Below, piece after piece: positions 58,903 to 64,000 of a DNA stretch of 64,000 nt (its first letter is position 1; every line of letters begins with the position of its first letter). The translations under genes were made by a program, and so were the position numbers. This DNA comes from Cupriavidus oxalaticus (GTDB lineage Bacteria > Pseudomonadota > Gammaproteobacteria > Burkholderiales > Burkholderiaceae): NCBI RefSeq assembly GCF_004768545.1, contig NZ_CP038635.1, positions 2,108,001 through 2,172,000 of the forward strand, in the 5' to 3' direction. The notes below the pieces were generated by a model that saw only the letters and a program-made list of their open reading frames with translations, ran no database searches and was not told where the DNA came from.

Positions 58903-60294
58903 TCAGGTGTCGTTGTCGAAGAACGCCGGGCCGCCGGTGAAGTTGTCGAACTTGGTGAACTGGCCCAGGAAGGTCAGCCGCACCGTGCCGATCGGGCCGT
59001 TACGCTGCTTGCCGATAATGATTTCGGCGGTGCCCTTGTCCTGCGAATCGGGGTTGTAGACCTCGTCGCGGTAGATGAACAGGATCACGTCGGCATCCTG
59101 TTCGATAGCGCCGGATTCACGCAGGTCGGACATCACCGGACGCTTGTTGGGACGCTGTTCCAGGCTTCGGTTCAGCTGCGACAGCGCGATCACCGGGCAG
59201 TTGAGTTCCTTGGCCAAGCCCTTCAGAGAACGGGAAATCTCTGAAATTTCCGTCGCGCGGTTCTCACCGCCGCCGGAGCCCGACATCAGCTGCAGGTAGT
59301 CGATGATGATCAGGCCGAGCTGCCCGCACTGGCGCGCCAGCCGGCGCGAGCGCGCGCGCAGTTCCATCGGGTTCAGCGCGGGAGTTTCGTCGATGAACAG
59401 CTGCGCATCGTTCATGCGCTGGATGGCATGCGTCAGGCGTGGCCAGTCTTCATCCAGCAGGCGGCCGGTACGCAACCGGTGCTGGTCCAGCCGCCCGACC
59501 GAGCCGAGCATACGCATGGCCAGCTGCGTGCCGGCCATTTCCATCGAGAACACTGCCACCGGCAGGCCCTGCTCCACCGCCACATGCTCGCCGATGTTCA
59601 GCGAGAACGCGGTCTTACCCATCGACGGGCGGCCGGCGACGATGATCAGGTCGCCGCCCTGCATGCCGCTGGTCATCCGGTCCAGGTCCACGAAGCCCGT
59701 GGGCACGCCGGTCACGTCGCTGGTGCTGTCGCGATGGTAAAGCTCGTCGATGCGCTCCACCACCTGCGTCAGCAGCGGCTGGATTTCCTGGAAGCCGGCC
59801 TGGCCGCGCGCGCCTTCCTCGGCGATCGCAAAGACCTTGGATTCAGCTTCGTCCAGCAGCTCGCGGACTTCCCGCCCCTTGGGCGCGAAGGCGGCCGAGG
59901 CGATATCGTCGGCCACCGTAACCAGCTTGCGCAGCACCGCACGCTCGCGCACGATTTCCGCATAGCGGCGGATATTGGCCGCGCTGGGCGTGTTCTGTGC
60001 CAGCGAATTCAGGTACGCCAGCCCGCCAACTTCCTCGGCCTTGCCCGCAACCTGCAGCATTTCATAGACCGTGATCACGTCGGCCGGCTTTGTGGCCGAG
60101 ATCAACCGGGCGATGCTCTGGAAGATCATCCGGTGGTCGAAGCGGTAGAAATCCGCCTCCGAAAGGAAGTCCGCAATGCGGTCCCAGGCGGCATTGTCCA
60201 GCAGCAGGCCACCGAGCACCGACTGCTCGGCTTCGATGGAATGCGGCGGGACCTTGAGGTTGTCGAGTTGGGGGTCGGCGACGGGCGCGTTCAT
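58903..60294 (-). CDS. dnaB: Replicative DNA helicase DnaB
   Basis: 463 residues. N-terminal DnaB domain (VPPHSIEAEQSVLGGLLLD), then a RecA-like helicase domain with Walker A GRPSMGKTAFSLN, Walker B LIIIDYLQLMSG and the SRSLKGLAKELNCPVIALSQLNRSLEQR region. It unwinds DNA at the replication fork. A terminator upstream (60398-60427) separates it from rplI, so it needs its own promoter within 60295-60397. Confidence 0.97.
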   Translation of the reverse strand: MNAPVADPQLDNLKVPPHSIEAEQSVLGGLLLDNAAWDRIADFLSEADFYRFDHRMIFQSIARLISATKPADVITVYEMLQVAGKAEEVGGLAYLNSLAQNTPSAANIRRYAEIVRERAVLRKLVTVADDIASAAFAPKGREVRELLDEAESKVFAIAEEGARGQAGFQEIQPLLTQVVERIDELYHRDSTSDVTGVPTGFVDLDRMTSGMQGGDLIIVAGRPSMGKTAFSLNIGEHVAVEQGLPVAVFSMEMAGTQLAMRMLGSVGRLDQHRLRTGRLLDEDWPRLTHAIQRMNDAQLFIDETPALNPMELRARSRRLARQCGQLGLIIIDYLQLMSGSGGGENRATEISEISRSLKGLAKELNCPVIALSQLNRSLEQRPNKRPVMSDLRESGAIEQDADVILFIYRDEVYNPDSQDKGTAEIIIGKQRNGPIGTVRLTFLGQFTKFDNFTGGPAFFDNDT

Positions 60295-60397
60295 GGGGAG
60301 GGATTATAACGGCGGGACGCTGGCAGGAGGACGCACTACACCGGACATTTGCCGGACGTGCGTCCAACATCTGCCGGCCAGCGCCAGCGGGCAACAA

Positions 60398-60427
60398 AAA
60401 AGGCAGGAGCCAGGGCTCCTGCCTTTT
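60398..60427. terminator. Terminator of the rpsF-priB-rpsR-rplI operon
   Basis: Fourteen-base perfect arms AAAAGGCAGGAGCC / GGCTCCTGCCTTTT (60398-60411 and 60414-60427). On the minus strand the T run follows directly after the stem. It is 53 bases after the rplI stop. Confidence 0.93.
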
Positions 60428-60479
60428 CTGCTTGCAGTGCTTCGGGCGGCGCCGCGCAGCGGCACCGCTGCAGCGGGTC

Positions 60480-60932
60480 TTAGACCTGCTCGCCCAGCAC
60501 CGACACGGTCACGTCGACCACGACGTCGGTGTGCAGCGCGACGCTGATCGGGTGGTCGCCCACCATCTTCAGCGGGCCGTTCGGCAGGCGAACCTGAGCC
60601 TTCTCGACCTTGAAGCCTTGGCCTTCCAGGGCCACGGCGATGTCGGCGTTGGTGACCGAGCCGAACAGACGGCCGTCCACACCCGACTTCTGGCTGACCT
60701 GGACGGTCAGGCCGTTCAGCTTCTCGCCTTCGGCTTGCGCCGCGACCAGCTTCTCGGCGGCGGCCTTTTCCAGCTCGGCGCGCTTGACTTCGAATTCGGC
60801 GATCGCGGTTTGCGTGGCGCGGCGCGCCTTCTTCGACGGGATCAGGAAGTTACGAGCGTAACCGTCCTTCACCTTGACGATGTCACCCAGGTTGCCCAGG
60901 TTGATGACTTTTTCCAGCAGAATGACTTGCAT
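60480..60932 (-). CDS. rplI: Ribosomal protein bL9
   Basis: 150 residues. The N-terminal RNA-binding domain reads [36 protein letters not shown]; a long connecting helix ([25 protein letters not shown]) leads to the C-terminal domain. It binds 23S rRNA near the L1 stalk. It is the last gene of the operon. Confidence 0.97.
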   Translation of the reverse strand: MQVILLEKVINLGNLGDIVKVKDGYARNFLIPSKKARRATQTAIAEFEVKRAELEKAAAEKLVAAQAEGEKLNGLTVQVSQKSGVDGRLFGSVTNADIAVALEGQGFKVEKAQVRLPNGPLKMVGDHPISVALHTDVVVDVTVSVLGEQV

Positions 60933-60963
60933 CGTGTTTTCTCCGTTACGGACCTAGGGCCTA

Positions 60964-61242
60964 TCAGTTCTTGTGCAGGTCGGTGTACGGCAGCAGCGCG
61001 AGGAAACGCGCACGCTTGATCGCCGTATCCAGCTGACGCTGATAGTGGGCCTTGGTACCGGTCAGGCGGGCCGGCGTGATCTTGCCGTTGTCGCCGATGA
61101 AGTCCTTCAGGGTGTCCAGATCCTTGTAGTCGATCTGTTCCACGCCAGCCACGGTGAAGCGGCAGAAGCGCTTGCGCTTGAACAGCGGGTTCTGTTGCTG
61201 GAAGCGCTTCTTGTTCTTGTTGTCACGTTTGACGAATGCCAT
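60964..61242 (-). CDS. rpsR: Ribosomal protein bS18
   Basis: 92 residues with the S18 core [71 protein letters not shown]. It binds S6 on the small-subunit platform. It starts three bases after the priB stop. Confidence 0.97.
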   Translation of the reverse strand: MAFVKRDNKNKKRFQQQNPLFKRKRFCRFTVAGVEQIDYKDLDTLKDFIGDNGKITPARLTGTKAHYQRQLDTAIKRARFLALLPYTDLHKN

Positions 61243-61245
61243 GAT

Positions 61246-61545
61246 TCAATCCTTTACGAATGCTTTACATCCGGTGATGTGAAAGACGAGAGCCTTGCTG
61301 TTGCGGTGCTTGCGGGCGAGGAATCCTTCGCAGTCGAGCAGCGTGCCGAGCGGTAACCGCTCAAGCCGCTGACCCACCGGCCCGATCCCCATTGCCGCGA
61401 TGGCAAACTCAACCTGCCGTGGCGTTTCCGCCTCGACCGTCTCGCCGCTGTACTGCAGGATGCAGTTCACGACGGGCACTCCGGCCGGGGTATAGCGCAG
61501 GGCATCGCGTTCCGCCAAAGTGGCGGCAAGCCGAAGTTGGTTCAA
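61246..61545 (-). CDS. priB: Primosomal replication protein N, PriB
   Basis: 99 residues, a single OB fold: NQLRLAATLAERDALRYTPAGVPVVNCILQYSGETVEAETPRQVEFAIAAMGIGPVG. It binds single-stranded DNA in the PriA restart pathway. It uses a TTG start (61545) with AGAGG upstream. Its place between rpsF and rpsR is conserved in beta- and gammaproteobacteria. Confidence 0.92.
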   Translation of the reverse strand: MNQLRLAATLAERDALRYTPAGVPVVNCILQYSGETVEAETPRQVEFAIAAMGIGPVGQRLERLPLGTLLDCEGFLARKHRNSKALVFHITGCKAFVKD

Positions 61546-61622
61546 CGCGGGGCCTCTTGCCGTTTGCCATCCGTGCCGCCAGGGCCGACATGGTCAGCCT
61601 GGGCGCGCACCGCAGTCCGCAC

Positions 61623-61997
61623 TCAGGCGGCCTGGCCTTCGGTGGTCGTTTGCGCGGCCTTGCGGGCTTCTTCGCGCTGCACTTCCTTCATCATCGGCGA
61701 AGGAGCGGTTTCAGCCTTCTTGGTCTGCACGATCAGGTGGCGCAGAACGGCGTCGTTGAACTTGAAGGCGTGTTCCAGTTCAGCCAGCGTGTCCTTGCCG
61801 CATTCGATGTTCAGGCAAACGTAGTGAGCCTTGGCCAGCTTCTGGATCATGTAGGCCATCTGGCGACGGCCCCAGTCTTCCACGCGGTGAACGTTGCCGT
61901 TCTGCGAGGTCACGAGCTGCTTGTAGCGCTCGATCATGGCCGGCACTTGCTCGCTCTGGTCCGGGTGGACGATGAAGACGATTTCGTAATGACGCAT
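61623..61997 (-). CDS. rpsF: Ribosomal protein bS6
   Basis: 124 residues, start [25 protein letters not shown], with AAAAGGAGC upstream. [27 protein letters not shown] is the S6 core. An Ala/Glu/Thr-rich tail follows residue 100. It is the first gene of the four-gene operon. Confidence 0.97.
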   Translation of the reverse strand: MRHYEIVFIVHPDQSEQVPAMIERYKQLVTSQNGNVHRVEDWGRRQMAYMIQKLAKAHYVCLNIECGKDTLAELEHAFKFNDAVLRHLIVQTKKAETAPSPMMKEVQREEARKAAQTTTEGQAA

Positions 61998-62065
61998 TGA
62001 CGCTCCTTTTGGGATTAGCCACCCGGGCGTCACGAGTCCGGTGTGGCAAGGTTGAATAGCCTTAA

Positions 62066-62095
62066 ATTATAGCCCGGCGCCAACGGGGCGCGCAA
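62066..62095 (-). promoter_or_regulatory. Promoter of the rpsF operon
   Basis: On the minus strand TATAAT (62066-62071) lies 18 bases after TTGCGC (62090-62095). It is about 70 bases upstream of the rpsF start, with a T/A-rich initiation region. Confidence 0.65.
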
Positions 62096-62109
62096 GCGGC
62101 AAGGCTGGC

Positions 62110-63102
62110 TCAGGCTTTGGCAAAGGCGGCCTGCAGGCGCACGGGATCCCGTGCCAGCGCAGGATCCGCCGCAAGCGCCAATGCCAGCAGTACCCTCGCC
62201 TTATACGGATTCAGGTCCGAGGCGGAGACAAAAACGCCATCGGACGGGCTGGGATGCGCCGGAATCGCCACATGACCTGCCCCGGTGCGCGAACTGCGCA
62301 CCACCGCCACTCCGGCGGCGGCGGCATCCACCAGGGCCTCCGCCAGCACTTCGTGTATCGAGCCATTGCCGGCGGCGGCCACCACCAGGCCCGCCACGCC
62401 AGCCTGCACCAGCGCATCGACGGCGATCCGGCCCGGCTGCGCGTAGCTCGCCACGATCTCGACCACCGGCCATGCGCCCGGCATCGGACCGATCGCCCAT
62501 GCCTGCCGGGGCGTGCGGGCAAAGCCCACGTAGTCGTCCTGCACCAGCCCGAGCGGCCCGCACTGGGACACGAAGGCATCCACCGCCGAGGTATGCGCCT
62601 TGGCAACATCGCGCGCCGCATGGATCTGCTGGTTCAGCACCACCAGCACGCCCTTTCCGCGCGCATCCGGATACGCCGCCACCCGTACCGCGTCGAGCAG
62701 GTTGAGCGGCCCGTCGGCCGACAGCGAGGTGGACGGCCGCATCGCCGCCGTTATCACCACCGGGACCGGGCACGCCTGGGTCAGGTGCAGCGCCATCGCC
62801 GTTTCTTCCAGCGTATCGGTGCCGTGCGTGATCACGATGCCCGCCACATCCGCCTGCGCCGACCAGTGCTCGACGCGAGCGGCCAGCGCGACCCACAGCG
62901 CAAAGGTCATGTCCTTGCTGTCGACCTGCGCCACCTGCTCGGCTTCGATCCGTGCCACCGACTGCAGCGCCGGCACCGCCGCAAGCAACGACGACACAGG
63001 CACGGTGGCCGCCTGGTAGTGCGCGCTGCTGGCGGGGTTGCCGGAAGCGCCGGCAATGGTGCCGCCGGTAGCCAATACAACGATGCGAGGCAATTGGGTC
63101 AT
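62110..63102 (-). CDS. L-asparaginase (type II-like)
   Basis: 330 residues. The first signature [12 protein letters not shown] carries the nucleophile Thr, and [15 protein letters not shown] the second Thr-Asp pair. The catalytic Lys usually near residue 160 is not clear by eye. No signal peptide is visible, so a cytoplasmic enzyme is more likely. It hydrolyses asparagine, perhaps glutamine too. Its stop is 13 bases from the rpsF promoter. Confidence 0.92.
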   Translation of the reverse strand: MTQLPRIVVLATGGTIAGASGNPASSAHYQAATVPVSSLLAAVPALQSVARIEAEQVAQVDSKDMTFALWVALAARVEHWSAQADVAGIVITHGTDTLEETAMALHLTQACPVPVVITAAMRPSTSLSADGPLNLLDAVRVAAYPDARGKGVLVVLNQQIHAARDVAKAHTSAVDAFVSQCGPLGLVQDDYVGFARTPRQAWAIGPMPGAWPVVEIVASYAQPGRIAVDALVQAGVAGLVVAAAGNGSIHEVLAEALVDAAAAGVAVVRSSRTGAGHVAIPAHPSPSDGVFVSASDLNPYKARVLLALALAADPALARDPVRLQAAFAKA

Positions 63103-63250
63103 GGATGCTGGGGCTCAGGAAACAGAAGGGAATACATGCGCCGGGCGATGGAATCGCGATTGTAACGGCGGACTTCCACCGGAATGGCCCGCGCCGAGGC
63201 CGATCGGTTCACGCGCGCCAGCAAAAATTCTGCTTGCGCTGACGCCGATA

Positions 63251-63286
63251 CTGTATAAAATCACAGCATACTGTTTAAACATACAG
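63251..63286 (+). promoter_or_regulatory. Two perfect SOS boxes of lexA
   Basis: CTGTATAAAATCACAG (63251-63266) and CTGTTTAAACATACAG (63271-63286) both fit CTGT-N8-ACAG exactly. The first overlaps a possible -10 (TAAAAT, 63256-63261) that lies 16 bases after TTGCGC. LexA bound here would repress its own gene. Confidence 0.93.
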
Positions 63287-63382
63287 TGCCCGGCCCGCCG
63301 GATGCAGGATTTCGGGGACCGCCCAGTCCGTTGGGCAGCCCATCCAACCCTGCCCAGCGCGCCCGCACGGAACGGCGATCCC

Positions 63383-64000
63383 ATGGCGACCCTGACACCC
63401 CGGCAGCAGCAGATTTTCGATCTGATCCGCAATACGATCCGCCGTACCGGCTTCCCGCCGACGCGTGCCGAGATTGCTGCCGAATTTGGCTTTTCCTCGC
63501 CAAATGCCGCGGAAGAGCACCTGCGCGCGTTGGCCCGCAAAGGCGTGATCGAGCTGACGCCTGGCGCCTCGCGCGGCATCCGCCTGAAGGTTTCGCGCAG
63601 CGACTCGGAAATGCCGGACCAGTTCTCGCTACCCATCCCCGGCGTTTTGCAGCTGACGCTGCCGTTGGTTGGCCGCGTCGCAGCCGGCAGTCCCATCCTT
63701 GCCGCCGAACATATCGACCGCCAATACCAGGTGGACGCCTCGGTCTTCGATGAACGCCCCGACTACCTGCTGCGCGTGCGCGGCCTGAGCATGCGCGACG
63801 CCGGCATTCTCGACGGCGACCTGCTCGCCGTGCGCCGGGCCAGCGAAGCGCCCAACGGCAAGATCGTGGTGGCGCGACTCGGCGACGATGTCACGGTCAA
63901 GCGCCTGCAACGGCGCGGCGGCCATATCGAGCTGATCGCGGAAAACCCGGACTTCGCCAACATCATCGTTGAACCGGGGCGCGAAGAGTTTTCGCTGGAA
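63383..64000 (+). CDS. lexA: SOS repressor LexA (3' end outside window)
   Basis: 206 codons are visible; the usual length is about 216, so roughly ten residues are missing. It opens [19 protein letters not shown], with winged helix [31 protein letters not shown]. The Ala-Gly cleavage site is in GRVAAGSPI, the catalytic Ser in [15 protein letters not shown] and the Lys in [10 protein letters not shown]. It represses SOS genes and cleaves itself with RecA. Confidence 0.97.
   Translation, partial: MATLTPRQQQIFDLIRNTIRRTGFPPTRAEIAAEFGFSSPNAAEEHLRALARKGVIELTPGASRGIRLKVSRSDSEMPDQFSLPIPGVLQLTLPLVGRVAAGSPILAAEHIDRQYQVDASVFDERPDYLLRVRGLSMRDAGILDGDLLAVRRASEAPNGKIVVARLGDDVTVKRLQRRGGHIELIAENPDFANIIVEPGREEFSLE

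Overview
The window is a GC-rich (roughly two-thirds G+C), densely packed bacterial chromosome segment. It holds glyoxylate-shunt genes (aceB, aceA), a 3-hydroxybutyrate-oligomer hydrolase of the phaY1 type, many tricarboxylate/branched-chain style transporters, priB inside the rpsF-rpsR-rplI operon, and a hom-thrC pair. Together these point to a betaproteobacterium of the Burkholderiaceae, most likely Cupriavidus (C. necator or a close relative), main chromosome. This is a judgement from gene content and protein sequence, not a database match. I see no rRNA, tRNA, CRISPR array, insertion sequence or prophage.

Layout. 1-7.3 kb: end of an SbmA/YddA-like ABC transporter, a universal stress protein, a Bug-family solute receptor, a small membrane protein, malate synthase with a haloacid-dehalogenase gene, a divergent LysR regulator and a second universal stress protein. 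7.4-10.6 kb: M48 lipoprotein peptidase, a small lipoprotein and isocitrate lyase; two look-alike AT-rich dyads sit here. 10.6-17.3 kb: a four-gene set (MFS transporter, ThDP enzyme, RraA-like protein, gamma-glutamylcyclotransferase-like protein), a LytS/LytR-type two-component system and a small membrane protein.

17.5-29.3 kb is one long co-oriented sulfur-acquisition block on the minus strand: sbp, ssuE, ssuA, ssuD, ssuC, ssuB, a degenerate EAL-domain protein, an RBBP9/YdeN-like hydrolase, cysT, cysW, cysA and cysB. It covers sulfate uptake, sulfonate uptake and desulfonation, plus the CysB regulator, with an unexpected signalling-type protein embedded. A ferritin-like protein and clpB, with a recognisable sigma-32-type promoter, follow.

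33.3-44.5 kb is a second long co-oriented block: TetR regulator, enoyl-CoA hydratase-like protein, Liv-type ABC transporter (K, G, F, H, M), acyl-CoA synthetase, 3HB-oligomer hydrolase and a double-hotdog MaoC hydratase. It looks like import and CoA-activation of an organic acid, possibly linked to polyhydroxybutyrate oligomers. 44.7-52.3 kb: alpha/beta hydrolase, then crcB, moaE, moaD, moeA, thrC, hom and alaA. 52.6-57 kb: Mth938-like protein, Bcp peroxiredoxin, a likely small RNA or attenuated leader, a PIN-PhoH protein, a secreted protein and an NlpC/P60 lipoprotein. 57-64 kb: pit and its DUF47 partner, dnaB, the rpsF-priB-rpsR-rplI operon, an asparaginase, and lexA (cut by the window end) behind two perfect SOS boxes.

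The most interesting non-coding signals are the paired TKCAATAAAT dyads around aceA, the promoter-hairpin-terminator module before the PhoH gene, the duplicated promoter element at clpB and the double SOS box of lexA.
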